Assembly (NCBI RefSeq): GCF_000142905.1
Contig: NW_013657677.1
Location: forward strand, 62,001-126,000
Length of the DNA stretch: 64,000 nucleotides
Source of the DNA: Thecamonas trahens ATCC 50062
Taxonomy: Eukaryota; Apusozoa; Apusomonadida; Apusomonadidae
Direction of reading: 5' to 3'
Below, one piece after another: positions 30,860-42,400 of this stretch. A model generated the notes under the pieces. That model saw nothing but the letters and a program-made list of their open reading frames with translations, did not search any database and was not told the origin of the DNA. Within the stretch, counting starts at the first letter, position 1. The number at the start of each line of letters is the position of its first letter. A program made the translations under genes and the position numbers.

Positions 30860-31639
30860 TCATCCAATTTCGTGGGAAAAGTACTCATACGAGTAGGTAA
30901 AGTCCGGGTCTGACGGGTGCGAGTGGTACTCACCCCTTTCTGCGACAAACGAGCCAGTAAGGCCGCGTGAGTATACGGTGCCGGCGACAACGTGACCAGT
31001 GCTGCCCCAGGTATCAGCAGCGGCGTGCGACGACGTTGGCTTGGCCGACTTGCGACGGCGGCGGCGGGTACCGGAGGCGTGCGACGACAATGGCTTGGCC
31101 GACTTGCGGCGCCGCTTCTTGGTACCCGATGCCGTTGCGTCGGCGTTGCGGTGCTTCTTCTTGCGCTTCTTGGACTTGCGCTTTTTGCTGGTGTCTGCCG
31201 CCGACGCGGCGTCGGGCGCATCAGGCTCGGGAATGTCACCCATGGACGATCTTGTCTTCTTGACCTTGCGAGTGGTGGTGATCTTCTTCTTCCCCTTGCC
31301 CTTTTTGCCACTGGGGTTCTTGATCTTTGTGGTCACAGTAGTGGTCTTCTTTGCGCCCGACGGTGCTGCAGTGGTGACTCTCTTGACCTTTTTGACACCC
31401 TTCTTTCCGCGCTTGCTCTGCTTCGCCTTGCCCTTTTTGCCCTTTGCACTCGCCTTGCGCGTCCTCTTTGTCCGCCGTCGCTTCACTACCTCGACCGCCG
31501 GGGCAGGTGCCGCAGCTACCGGTCCTGGCTCGCTGCCACCCGAAGACGAGACAAAGTCCGAGGTGTGCAACGATCTCGAGTCGCCTCCATCCGAGAGCCA
31601 GTCCGAAGTTTGATACGTTCCATACGAAGACGAGAGAGT
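30860..31639 (-). CDS. Lys-rich, probably nuclear protein; last exon only
   Basis: I do not recognise a family. The exon reads from a CTACAG acceptor at 31640 (first codon ACT) to the stop at 30860-30862, 259 residues. It opens with Ser/Asp-rich SSSYGTYQTSDWLSDGG, then a long Lys/Thr-rich region with KKGKGKKKITTTRKVKK and KKRKSKKRKKKHRNAD. Two tandem copies follow of a module SGTKKRRRKSAKPLSSHA / SGTRRRRRKSAKPTSSHA, and then an aromatic/acidic end (PSDPDFTYSYEYFS). The basic repeats suggest nucleic-acid binding or nucleolar location. The start codon and first exon were not found. The upstream intron contains the ATCACAC array. The stop lies 24 bp from the convergent receptor-like gene. Confidence 0.6.
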   Translation of the reverse strand, partial: TLSSSYGTYQTSDWLSDGGDSRSLHTSDFVSSSGGSEPGPVAAAPAPAVEVVKRRRTKRTRKASAKGKKGKAKQSKRGKKGVKKVKRVTTAAPSGAKKTTTVTTKIKNPSGKKGKGKKKITTTRKVKKTRSSMGDIPEPDAPDAASAADTSKKRKSKKRKKKHRNADATASGTKKRRRKSAKPLSSHASGTRRRRRKSAKPTSSHAAADTWGSTGHVVAGTVYSRGLTGSFVAERGEYHSHPSDPDFTYSYEYFSHEIG

Positions 31640-31698
31640 CTGTAGCCATCAACCCATCTCAGGCGCCCAGTCCCAGCCCCAGCCCCAACCCCCCAGCT

Positions 31699-31795
31699 CA
31701 TCACATCACACATCACACATCACACATCATACATCACACATCACACATCACACATCACACATCATACATCATACATCACAAATCACACATCACAA
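31699..31795. repeat. 7-bp tandem array (ATCACAC)
   Basis: About 13 copies of ATCACAC occur with occasional ATCATAC variants. The array lies upstream of the acceptor of the Lys-rich gene's last exon, so it is probably intronic. Confidence 0.9.
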
Positions 31796-31924
31796 CACAT
31801 CCCCAACCACTATGAGTCATCCCTATCCCTACCCCCTACTCCCCTACCTACCCCCGTCCCCCTTCCCCCTTCCCACTTTGTTCCCGCCCACAGCCTCCCT
31901 CCCCCCCTTCTCCCCTCAACCACC

Positions 31925-31925
<1 letters not shown>

Positions 31926-31976
<51 letters not shown>
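31926..31976. repeat. (CA)n microsatellite
   Basis: An uninterrupted CA dinucleotide run of about 50 bp. Confidence 0.95.
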
Positions 31977-31979
<3 letters not shown>

Positions 31980-32455
31980 CACCTCTTCAACACCCATAAC
32001 TATGTTCTCTCCTTCTTGTGTAACTCTACTACACAACTAGAGAGTCAAGTACCGCCCACTTGCCGACTTCCTCCTGCTCCTGAACTCCCCCCCCCCATTA
32101 CCTGACTCACCCGGCCCGCACTCTGCACACTCTGTTGGAGCCATCATGGGCATTCTTACCCAACTTGCCGCTCGGTGGTTGACGCTCACATGCCTGTACT
32201 CATTCAATCGCCGCCATCCTTCTCTGCCACGGTTGCTCGCAAGTAAGCTACTAGCTGGACGGTTGATGAGGCCACCAAGGCCAACGATGAGGTACAGCAA
32301 GACTCGGCAGAGATGTACCTGCGAGTAGCCCTGCTGATACACATCCTGCACGTGCCATGCTGGCAATGTCCACAGCACTACCGGTATGCCGACCTTAGCG
32401 AGCGCACATCCAGATCGTGGACCGGCACGCAAACAACAGCAAAGATCGGTTCGGC

Positions 32456-32535
32456 TTCGGCTGCGCTCGGCTCGGCCTGCGCTCGGCTTGGCCTGCGCTC
32501 GGCTTGGCCTGCGCTCGGCTTCGGCTGCACTCGGC
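32456..32535. repeat. 16-bp GC-rich tandem repeat, five copies
   Basis: Units of the form TTGGCCTGCGCTCGGC start at 32456, 32472, 32488, 32504 and 32520, with one or two changes between copies. They lie 33 bp past the mS34 stop codon, in its 3' flank. Confidence 0.92.
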
Positions 32536-32567
32536 TTGGCCTTGTGCGGCAGCGCGCAGTGAGCTGC

Positions 32568-32798
32568 TCAAGCAAGGGGCTGCCACTGCTTCTTGAGGGC
32601 ACCCTTGATGCGAACCTCACGACCGTCCGAGAGACCACGCCATGTAAGGACACCGTATGCTTTTCCCTTTGCCACCTTGCCAGCCTTGTTTGGCACAGGC
32701 TCGACCCGAGTCACCGTCCAGTAGCATGCCGGGAAGTGCGACCAGATCGCCCGCGTCACCTTGCTGCCCACGCCCCACTTGGCGTCGGTACCCAGGAC
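32568..32798 (-). CDS. MRPS34: Mitochondrial small-subunit ribosomal protein mS34 (last exon)
   Basis: This is a mitoribosomal small-subunit protein. The exon runs from a CAG acceptor (first coding base 32798, phase 0) to the stop at 32568-32570, 76 residues. GVGSKVTRAIW, CYWTVTRVEPV, GKAYGVLTWRGLS and a final KKQW align with the conserved block of animal mS34 (Arg-Lys-x-Trp, CYW.LTRV, GKAWGILTFKG, DWR). The N-terminal exon is not certain. A GTATGC donor at 32974 and a hydrophobic open stretch (LLALVLVGSTCLFE) just upstream are candidates, but that stretch is close to the start of the divergent Snu114 gene. The C-terminal extension of animal mS34 is absent. Confidence 0.78.
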   Translation of the reverse strand, partial: VLGTDAKWGVGSKVTRAIWSHFPACYWTVTRVEPVPNKAGKVAKGKAYGVLTWRGLSDGREVRIKGALKKQWQPLA

Positions 32799-33065
32799 CT
32801 GTTCCCACACACACAAACACAAGCCCAACCATGAGTCACACCCTTTCCTTCCTCCCCTCTTTCCCTCCCTCCCTTCCCTCCCTTCCCCTTTCCCTCCTCC
32901 CCCCTTCCCCCCACCCACCCCCCCTTCTCCCGCCTCCCCCCCCCACTCCTGGCATCCCCCTCTCCGCCGCATACCTCAAACAAACAGGTTGACCCGACCA
33001 GCACCAGGGCCAGAAGCACACCCCACACACACACACACACACAGCTTACACACGCACATACCTTT

Positions 33066-36000
33066 ATGGCTCTCAACCTGGAACTCTACGACGAGTTCGG
33101 CAACTACGTCGGCCCGCCACTCTCGTCCTCATCCTCCTCGGCCTCGTCGTCTTCGTCAGACACCGACTCTGACGACGAAGGTGGTGCAATTAGTGGTGGT
33201 GGTAGTAGACTCGGTGGTAGTGGTGGTAGTGGTGGTAGTGTGGCAGATACTGCTGCTGCTCTTCATGCGCCTGTGAGAGTCAGAGATACCTCGTCGTCTA
33301 TCGTTCTGGCCGAGGACAAGGTATACTATGCTAGCTCTGCAGAGGTCTTTGGTCAAGGTGTGGAGACCATTGTGGCTACTGCTGATCGACGCTCTCTCAA
33401 CGAACCTCTTGTGGCACCACATGCTGGCAAGCAATCTGACGTCAACTTTGTCAATGATTATGTGGCTAAAGTCGACGAGACTACCTCGGCCGGTGATCCT
33501 GTCCCGCGCCTTGTCTACTCGCCCGAGTACTTGGCTGCTACTGCTCGCGACCCGCGCCGGGTTCGCTGCCTCGCCCTCGTCGGTCCACTTCACTCAGGCA
33601 AGACCCTCCTCGCAGACGTCCTCCTCGCCGATGCCCACGCCGACCGCTCGCTCTTTGCCGGCGCAAAGTCCAAGGTCTCGCTCGGCAACATGACCCGCGA
33701 GTCGGCTTTTACCGCCACCGTCGCCGACCTTGCCACTCCGCACCTCCCGGACATCCTCCCGCTTGGCAAGTCGCGCTTCCTCGACTCCCGCGCCGACGAG
33801 ATGGCCCGCCGCATCTCCATCAAGTCCTCGCCGGCCACCGTGCTCCTCCCCGACGCCGCCGGCCGCTCGCACGTCCTCAACATCATGGACACTCCGGGTC
33901 ACGTCGCCATGCGCGGTGAAGTTGCCCCCGCCCTCCGCGTCGCCGACGGCGTTGTCCTTGTCGTCGACGCTGTCGAGGGCCTGCTCGCCCGCGGCAAGGC
34001 CCTCATCGCAGCCGCAGCAGCCGGAGCTCTCCCGCTCGTCCTGGTCATCAACAAGCTTGACCGCCTCGTCCTCGAAGCCCGCCTCCCGCCCAAAGACGCC
34101 TACCATAAGCTCCGCCACCTCATCGAGGCCGTCAACGACGAGCTCGCCCTCGTCTCCTCCGGCACCTCCATCCCCTCGGTCTCCCCCGTCGACGGCTCGG
34201 TCGTGTTTGCCTCGGCCCTCCACGGCTGGACCCTCTCGCTCCCACTGCTAGCCGCCCGCACCCTCGCCGCCTCGCCCGCACACCCGGACAACCCGGCCGC
34301 CGTCCCGCCTGCCGCTGTCGCCGCACTCGCCAAGCGCCTCTGGGGCGACGCCTACTACTCGCCCGCCTCGGCGAAGTTTACCAAGCGCCCGCCGTCCAAG
34401 TCGGCCCCGCGCTCGTTTGTCACCTTTGTCCTCGAACCCATGTACAAGATCTACACCGCCGGCCTCACCACCCCGCCCGCCGCCCTTCCAGATGTCATGG
34501 CCGCCCACGGCGTTGCCCTCACCCCCGCTGAAGCTGCCTCGCACCCGGCCACCCTCCTCCGCCTCCTCGCAAGCCGCGCGCTCTGTGGTGCGCCATGGGA
34601 GCCTTCAACCGCCCTCGTTGCCGCTGTCGCCAGACATCTCCCACACCCGGTCGCCGCCCTCGGCCCCAAGCTCGCCCTCGCCTACATGGGTCCGCCCATT
34701 GCCCTCATCCCGCGTGCCGAAGATGACCCGGCCCCCTCGGCCGCCGGCGCCGCTGACCCTTTCGGCCTTGTCGCCTATGAGTCCGAGCTTGCCGACACCG
34801 CCCCGCCGTCCTCGCAAATTCTCAGCCTCGACGACGCCACCGTCCCGGCATCGCCGGCACACCTCCTCGTCAACGTCGTCAAGCTCTACCCTTGGGGCGG
34901 TGCCGGCGCCCTCGTCGCTTTTGGCCGCGTCGTCGCTGGCACCCTCACCGCAGGCGCCTCCGTCACCCTCCTCGAAGAGGGCTACGTCCCCGGCGGCCGC
35001 TTCGGCGCCGCCCCCGATGAGGGCACCTCGGCCGTCACCGTCTCCAAGCTCTGGATCCCTGTCGGCCGCTACCGCATCGCCGTTCCGTCCGCAGGCCCCG
35101 GCGCCTGGGTTTACATCGGTGGCATCGCGTCTTCGTTTGCCCGCACCGCAACCCTGGTTGCCCCCGATGCCCTCCGCCCGACGCCGGACGTCTACGCCTT
35201 TGCCCCGCTCCCGCTTGACGTCGACAACGAAGCCGTTGTCAAGCTCGCCCTCGAGCCGCTTGTCCCCTCGGAACTGCCCAAAATGCTCGACGGCCTCCAC
35301 AAGCTCCGTCAGACCTACCCGCTCCTCGAGACCCGCGTTGAAGAGTCTGGCGAGCGCCTCATCTTTGGCACCGGCGAACTCATGCTCGACTCGGCCCTCG
35401 CCGACCTGCGCAACGAGTTTGCAGGCATCGAGATCAAGGTCTCAGACCCGGCCGTCAAGTTCTGCGAGACCGTCGTCGAGCCATCGTCGCTCCAGACCTA
35501 TGCCACAACGCCCAACGGCGCAAACACCCTCACCGTCATGGCCGAGCCGCTCGGACGTCCGCTCACAAACGACCTTGCCGCCGGCGAGCTCTCCCTCGCC
35601 TGGGAGCCCGACGACCTAATCGACGTCATGGAGTCCAAGTACAACTGGGACGCCCTCGCCGCAGCCTCCATCTGGGCCTTTGGCCCGGACCCGGCCCGCG
35701 GACCCAACATGCTCCTCGATGACACCCTCGCCGGCGGCTGCGACCCGGCGTCTGTCGCCCCTGCTCGCGCTGCCATCACTCAGGGCTTCCGCTGGGCCAC
35801 AAAGGCCGGCCCGCTCTGCGACGAGCCCGTTCGTGGCGTTCGCTTCTCGCTCCTCGACGCCACTCTCGCTGATGCCTACGCCGACCGCTCCTCCGGCCAG
35901 ATCATCCCCACCATGCGTCGCGTCACATACGCCTCCATGCTCATGGCCACACCGCGCCTCATGGAGCCCATTTACGCCGTCGAAATCTACACTCCGCCAG

Positions 36001-36398
36001 ACGCAGTCTCGGCCGTTTTTACCGTTGTCTCCCGCCGCCGCGGCCGCGTCCTCGGCGAGTTGCCCAATCCCGGCACGCCGCACATCATCGTCTCCGCTGA
36101 AATCCCCGTCATCGACTCGTTCGGCTTTGAGACTGACCTCCGCGTCCACACCCAGGGCATGGCCTTTTGCTCCCTCACTTTTGACCACTGGGACGTCCTC
36201 CGTTCAGACCCGCTCGACGCCTCCATCGAACTCGCTCCACTCGAGCCGGCCCCGCCTGTCGCCCTCGCCCGCGACTTTATGCTCAAGACTCGCCGCCGTA
36301 AGGGCCTCACCCCGCATGTCTCCATTGCAAAGTACATCGATGACGAGACCCTGCTTCAGGCTGCAACCGCCCAGCTGTATGCCGCCTATGAGGGCTGA
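33066..36398 (+). CDS. EFTUD2: U5 snRNP GTPase Snu114 / EFTUD2
   Basis: This EF2-like GTPase of the U5 snRNP controls Brr2 during spliceosome activation and disassembly. It is a single exon of 1,110 aa with an ATG at 33066. The N-terminus has the family signature LYDEFGNYVGPPL, followed by an acidic Ser/Asp stretch. The GTPase boxes are LVGPLHSGKT, NIMDTPGHVAM and LVINKLDRLVLEARLPPKD, followed by AYHKLRHLIEAVNDE. Domains II-V follow as in EF2, with LFGTGELMLDS-type sequence (LIFGTGELMLDSAL) and a C-terminal VHTQGMAFCSLTFDHWDV and YIDDETLLQ, as in EFTUD2. It is somewhat longer than the human protein (972 aa), mainly through Ala/Pro-rich insertions. The coding region has no frame break, and its stop lies 29 bp from the convergent SZT2 stop. 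Confidence 0.95.
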   Translation: MALNLELYDEFGNYVGPPLSSSSSSASSSSSDTDSDDEGGAISGGGSRLGGSGGSGGSVADTAAALHAPVRVRDTSSSIVLAEDKVYYASSAEVFGQGVETIVATADRRSLNEPLVAPHAGKQSDVNFVNDYVAKVDETTSAGDPVPRLVYSPEYLAATARDPRRVRCLALVGPLHSGKTLLADVLLADAHADRSLFAGAKSKVSLGNMTRESAFTATVADLATPHLPDILPLGKSRFLDSRADEMARRISIKSSPATVLLPDAAGRSHVLNIMDTPGHVAMRGEVAPALRVADGVVLVVDAVEGLLARGKALIAAAAAGALPLVLVINKLDRLVLEARLPPKDAYHKLRHLIEAVNDELALVSSGTSIPSVSPVDGSVVFASALHGWTLSLPLLAARTLAASPAHPDNPAAVPPAAVAALAKRLWGDAYYSPASAKFTKRPPSKSAPRSFVTFVLEPMYKIYTAGLTTPPAALPDVMAAHGVALTPAEAASHPATLLRLLASRALCGAPWEPSTALVAAVARHLPHPVAALGPKLALAYMGPPIALIPRAEDDPAPSAAGAADPFGLVAYESELADTAPPSSQILSLDDATVPASPAHLLVNVVKLYPWGGAGALVAFGRVVAGTLTAGASVTLLEEGYVPGGRFGAAPDEGTSAVTVSKLWIPVGRYRIAVPSAGPGAWVYIGGIASSFARTATLVAPDALRPTPDVYAFAPLPLDVDNEAVVKLALEPLVPSELPKMLDGLHKLRQTYPLLETRVEESGERLIFGTGELMLDSALADLRNEFAGIEIKVSDPAVKFCETVVEPSSLQTYATTPNGANTLTVMAEPLGRPLTNDLAAGELSLAWEPDDLIDVMESKYNWDALAAASIWAFGPDPARGPNMLLDDTLAGGCDPASVAPARAAITQGFRWATKAGPLCDEPVRGVRFSLLDATLADAYADRSSGQIIPTMRRVTYASMLMATPRLMEPIYAVEIYTPPDAVSAVFTVVSRRRGRVLGELPNPGTPHIIVSAEIPVIDSFGFETDLRVHTQGMAFCSLTFDHWDVLRSDPLDASIELAPLEPAPPVALARDFMLKTRRRKGLTPHVSIAKYIDDETLLQAATAQLYAAYEG

Positions 36399-36426
36399 CT
36401 GCCGATGCCTTCGGCCCGTAAACGCT

Positions 36427-39400
36427 TTACGAGAGCACTCGGCCTAGGCTCGGCCGCCGCCCGCTGCCAACCACGCTTCCGCCACCACCTCCGACCATCG
36501 CCTTCCACATCCAGTGCAGGGCGCTGTTGACAAGCTCAGTCACCAGGTCGCGATGAAGCAGATCTAGCGTCTGTAGCTCTGTGCTCACTCCACCTGACGA
36601 CGCCCGCGCAAGGAGCGACGCTTCACGGCCAACTACATAGAACCGCGCGATCCGACCCGCATCCCTAATCACCACATGCGCTGCAGCGTCCCACGCGCGC
36701 TCTGCTGAAAACACAAACACGTGCACCTTATCGTCCTCCTGGACCACGCGAAGTCGCGCCGCAATCGCAGGCACAAGCCCCAGGTAGCCCACAAAGTCGA
36801 GCCACGGTACTCCAGGCTTGTGGAGCACGCTTCGCAGCGACGGGTCGAGCTCGTCAAACCGCCGCCGCCAAACCAAATGCATCAGCGCCGAAAACTCGGC
36901 CACCGCTAGCATTTGTCCACCCTCGACTGACGACTGCAGTCGCGCCCAGTAATCGTCCGTCACGTAGTCGACCTTGGCCCGCGCCACGAGCTGGCCAATC
37001 CTTCCGCGCCCGTGCTCCACAACGTCTGCAACCACACCGTCGCTCAGGACACCCGGTGCCCCGGGCTCGCGATCCGCCCGCTCCTTGAACGGCATCTTGT
37101 TGAGCGTGTCGACCACAACGATGTAGAATGGGACGAGCAGTACGTTACCGACCTCGACCCACTCGTCGTCCCCGCAGTCCGCGCCACTCCGTCCCTTGTC
37201 CATCCCGCCCACTTTCGGCGAGACAAAAGACGACGACGCCATAGTCGCACCGTACTGCACCTGCCCGGCTCGCTGCCGCCGCTCGACTCCCTGCGGCTCG
37301 CTGGTACCTCCGCCTCGGCCACCTCCGCCGTTTCCGCTACAGCTTCCGGCCCGAACAACTTCGCCGCCCTCGCCCACAAAGTACACATCGGCACCACCAA
37401 GCAATGACCGCCCAGTCGCAATGTCGATTCCGCCGAGCGAACCGACCTCCAGCGACGTTGCCGGCGACGCCCGCCGGCCGCGCCCGCCCGACGACTGCCA
37501 CAGGGCACCCGACGGCACATTTCGCGTCATGCACAGCGCAAGCAGAGAGTATTCCCACCGCGAGCCAGACTCATCGCCGTCGCTACTCCCCACAACCTCG
37601 CTCAACGTGCCCGAGCACCCGAGCGCAGGCGCAGACAGCGCGCGCACGCTCCGCATATTGGTAAATCCGTACCGCTCCGCGTGCACCACCATGTAGTCAA
37701 ATAGCGCCTGCGGCGAGATCCCAGGCTCGAGCACCATCCGCAGCTGATGGAGCTGTACCACATTGCGCGCGTACTTGGGCCGCTTGTAGTAGTACACCAC
37801 TGTGTTGTTCAGCACCTGCAACATGTCCAACGAGCCCGGGAACCGGTGTTCCCGTGCAGCTACAAACATGTGGAACTTGCGGCAATGAAAGTCGTACGCA
37901 AACGAGTTGGTGTGGAGCTTCGACTTGAGCACCGTGTACTCGTGCGTCACTTGCCGCTGCTCCGCAGTTCGCTCCGCACCCGTTGACCGCGACGTCAGCC
38001 CCATTCGTGAAGACTGCATCCCAAACACATTGAGCCGGATGAACACGTCGCGGAAGCCGACCTCGATGAGGAGAATCCCACCACGGTACACATGCTGTAG
38101 AAAGAGCGTCGGCATCGGAATGCGTACCCCAGCGTCTGCCAGGAATGAGCCCGCGCTCGCGCTCGAGAGCCCTGCGTTCGACGTAGGCGCAAACACTCCG
38201 GGCTGCGACGGCAGCACAGCGCGCACAGCCGCCCGTTTAGGGCTCGTTCCGGCCACGCTAGCCCCATCGGGCCCGCTTGCACCGCCTTCCGCCGCCATCT
38301 CCCGCCGCACTCGCTGTGAAGCCAGCTCGCGTCCTTCCGGCTTTGTCGTAGTTGCCTTGGCTTCCGACTCGCCCGTCATTGACGCCGGCGAGGCAGAGAC
38401 CACAAGCAGCATGCCCAGGCTCTCCAGGTACTCCACATAGTCCTCCAGGAACGTCTCGGCAAAGTATGCGTACAGCGGGACCTCAGTACCTCCGATCCGC
38501 GACGAGACCTCCGGCCCCTGCCGCCGTTCCGAGCTCACCCCCAGCATGAGCCTGCGCGCTGCTGCGTCACTCTCTCGCCCGCTTCCGCCGCTCGCCTCCG
38601 CAAGCAGCGACACAGACCGCGAGCCACGAACCGATGACGCCCGCGTGAACTGAATCGGCGTTCGGTTGACGGAAATGACCCGCGAGTACCGTAGCACAAG
38701 CCGGATCGACTCGGCAAGCTCCTCTGGCGAGATTGACGACGACGAGTCCGGCGAGTACATCCGCCACCGCGCGTGTGCCTCGTTCACCTCACGCTCCACA
38801 GTCCGGACCTTGACGGCGTTCTGCGCCACGTACTTGAGCTGCTCCATGTGCCGGTACACGGCGTCGTATGCTCCCTTGCTCTTGAGCACGATGACGGGCA
38901 TTTCCAGCTTGGGCAGCACATACAGCTGTCGGTACACCGACCCGACCCGGACTCGCGCAAGTGCCTTGCTGATCTCCTGCTGCATGTTGAGCCGCCGGCC
39001 CTCCCTCCCGCTCGCCCGCCGGCTATGGCCGCCCGCCCGTCGAGTCCGCATCAGCCGCGACCCGCGCCCGCGCCCGCCGCCTCGCGTCCCGCTCTGCCGC
39101 TCGGGCGGGAACATCCACCGCGTGATCTCATCAACCTCGGAGAGCTGCACGCTCGCCATCCCGGCGCTCGCGCTCCTACTGCCGCCTCGTGTCCGGCCCT
39201 CTCTTCCGCTCCCCTCCTTGGCGCCCGTCCTGTGCTCCTTGACCGCAGCCATCAGAGTACGCTTCCCATACACCTTGCCTGTCGCCAACTCGCTCCGGTA
39301 CGGCTTGGCATGCGCAAAGAGCCCAAGCTTTTGCAGCGTCACCAGCGCGAGGAGCGACGACCGCTGCCGCGTCCACTGCATCGCATGCTCGAGCTCCCCC

Positions 39401-42400
39401 TGCAGCGCCGAGATGTTGGTAGACTGCCAGTTGTAGACCAGGACAGAGAGCTCCCGTGCCTCGAGCTTGACTACCAGCAACGGACGCCGCTGAATGTTGA
39501 CTCGCAGCGCGGCAGAAAGAATCGACGGGTGCGCCATGTCGGCTGCTGCAAAGTCTGACCCGCCGCCCTCAGTCCACCCAAGCGCCGCGTCGCGTCTTGC
39601 CCGCACGTTGGGATGCCCACCAAGTACCACAAGCCGCCGTCGTCCACGGTACTCCTTGGCGTCTTCCTCCACAAGCACAGACTTGGGATACGTGTCCTTG
39701 AACGGCCGCCGCGACAGCTGCTTCCCACGAACCACCTCACGAAGCACACCCCGGCTGCCAGGGTCAGACACAAACAGCCTCGACTGCAGCGCCGGCACAA
39801 GTCCCTCCACCATGCCCAGCACCTCGGTCGCAAACCGGACCTCGGCATACATCGGCACAGGCGCATCCAGCGCAAGCTCGAGCACCCCGGCGCCGCAAGC
39901 TCCGCCATCCGCGACATAATCGCCCGCATCGGGAACAGCGCCCGCCGCGGAAACGCGTCCCACGGCACTGCTGTCGTGCAGAACACACGCTCAAGAACGT
40001 ACGCACACACCGAGGCGTTGAGCGCATCGCGCACTTTGCGCGCCACCTCGTCCACAGGTCGCGACCCGCACGCCCACAGCTGGACCCGCCATGCGTACTC
40101 AAACTCGCTCGCCTCGCCCTTGAACACGCTCGCCACCGCATCGCCCTCGTACACCGCAAGGTTTGACCACGATTCGACAGCCTGCACCACGCCGCCCTCA
40201 AACCCGACGTCGTTCTTCAGCGCCGCTGCGAGCTCCTCCCGCGACATGCCGCGAACCCACTGCTTGCCTCCTGTCGTCGGCCCGTCGAGGTTCGGGAACC
40301 ATGCTTCGACCTTGGCGTCCGGTGCCGCTGTGCTTGGCCGTGGGAACTCCTCCATGCCCTCGCCGTGTGCGTCGAGGACAGACAGCCCGATCGTCGTGAT
40401 GCCGTTTCCCGTCCGGTCCATGCCGACGTTGATGAACGAGAGCCCTGCCTTGGAGATCTTGAGCGGCGTCGTGATGTCAAATCGTTCGCCCTCGTTCACC
40501 CTCTCATCACCGTCTTCGCCTGCAGGCTCATCGATCGCCATTGCCGCCACCGTCGGGCCTGACACCCACTCGGCCCGCGGAACAGAGACCATCAGGTTCG
40601 CGCCGGCAGACGATGCCCGCGATCGCAGCGACGTGTCCGACGGTACACGCTTGAGCGGGCCCGAACTATCAACGTTGCTGCTTGCCGCCGCGCCGCCCGC
40701 TGCGCGTGCCTCGCTCGCCTCGTCTGACACCTGCTCCACAAGCCCACAGAACTGCAGCAGCGCCTGCCGCACAAACGTTGCGTACGTGTAAACGTCGCAC
40801 AACTGGCTCGGCAATGGCACAATAAGCTCGCGAACTGCCGTCTGGGACGCCGACTGCAGAAACTCGAGATCCTGAGACGAGAGCGAGACCAGCGGGCAGC
40901 CAACGTATGCGGCGCAGAGCGCCTTGATCGTCAGCTTGCGCACCTTGTCCTGCAGCATCCGCTGCAGCTCCGAGATTGACTCGTGCGGCGGCGTCTCGAT
41001 GCCGTGCAGCTCAACCACTAGTCGCGATGGCTTCCGCCCTGCCTGTCGTCGCCCTCGCTTGCGGCCACTGCAGAGAGGTAAAAGTAGTAAACCCCGTCGT
41101 TGGCCGAGTCGCGGTAGACAAAGGCAAGTGGGTGCTGCGAAATGGCCAGCACCTGCAAGTCCTGTGCAATGTTCTTGAGCGCCACCTTGGGCTGGACCCG
41201 GTGGTGGAGGACAACCTCAAAGACAATGAGCCGCTCGCAACCCAGCTCGCCGCTGGTGCCGCTCTCGGTTCCAAGCAGCTGCGGTGAGGCCTCGTGCGTC
41301 GGATGCGCATGCATCGCATTGAGCAGAAAGTCTTGATTGACCTCGCGCGCAAGACTCAGCACAGTGTCCTGGCAATACTGCACAATGATAACACCAAAGT
41401 CGACAGACGCGTCTGCGTAAAACGTCACGTTGGCCTCGGCCTGCTTCCGGTCGAGCGAGATGAAGAGCCAGAACGGCGAGGCGCTCGCGTCTGCCCGAGC
41501 TCGTGCCACAGCGTCTGCACCTGCAGAGCCCTCCACAAGCTCGGGCAGCGCCTCCTCCAGTCGCGCCCCGCTCTGTCCGCACACTTCCTCCGCCAGGTCA
41601 GGCTCACGCGCTGCGGCCACTGCCCGGATCGCACCCTCGGGTAGCGCCGTCACTAACACGTACCCACCGTGCGCCTCGATTTCCATCCGATGCGGGTACC
41701 GTGAGAACCACTCGGCGAGCTTGTCGTAAAAGGCAGACCGCACAATGCCCGCCACCGGCGAGAGTGGTACAGCCGCTCGCAGATGGACGCAAAACGGCGA
41801 CGACCGCATCCGATGCGCCACAGAGTCGAGCACCGCGTGGTTCACCGGGAACCCACGCTTGTGAAGCATGATCATGTGCAACACATAGTCGTGCAGGTTC
41901 GTCTCGACCTGCGCCACCGCGGACCGCACAAACGGCGCCTGGCGCCGCATGGTCCCGGTCTTGGTCGACCCACTCCCGCTCGAGCTCTTGCCTGCCAGCT
42001 GCGGTGACTCGCCGAGGATCGAGAGCAGCGAAAAGGTCGACGGCGTCGGCGTCGGCGTCGGCGTTGGTGTCAGCGTTGGCGACGACATCACAGAGCTGTC
42101 GCCACCGCCAGACCGCAGCATCGCCTTGCGCTCTGCCACGCTCCGCGTCGCCACCGCCGTCAAGTCGAGATGCCGCCCGGCCACAACCACAGGTCCTCCG
42201 TCGGTCGCTAGCTCTGGGTCCCAGCCCGTTCGCGACGTAACACTCCGCGACGTCGCCGCAGCTGGCTCGTGCGCCGAGCTGGTTCCATACGGTACTGGCC
42301 ACGTTGGCACCGGCAGCGAGAGGCACACAATGGCAAAGTGGAGCGAGTGCTGCACGCCATCGCTCTCGTCGTCAAGTGCGACCGGGAGCGAGGTCACCCG

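Larger units (their letters stand above)
31640..32567. other. Intron/5' region of Lys-rich gene and 3' flank of mS34
   Basis: No confident gene lies in this stretch. It holds the ATCACAC array (31699-31795), a (CA)n microsatellite (31926-31976), a C-run (32088-32096) and a five-unit 16-bp array (32456-32535). The first exon of the Lys-rich gene should be in this interval but could not be located. An open frame at 32146-32328 has no recognisable domain. Confidence 0.45.

Noticed and set aside
32120-32440. Possible small hydrophobic protein on the minus strand (HLCRVLLYLIVGLGGLIN)
   Set aside because: It resembles a PMP3-type segment only superficially. No start, splice sites or second helix fit.
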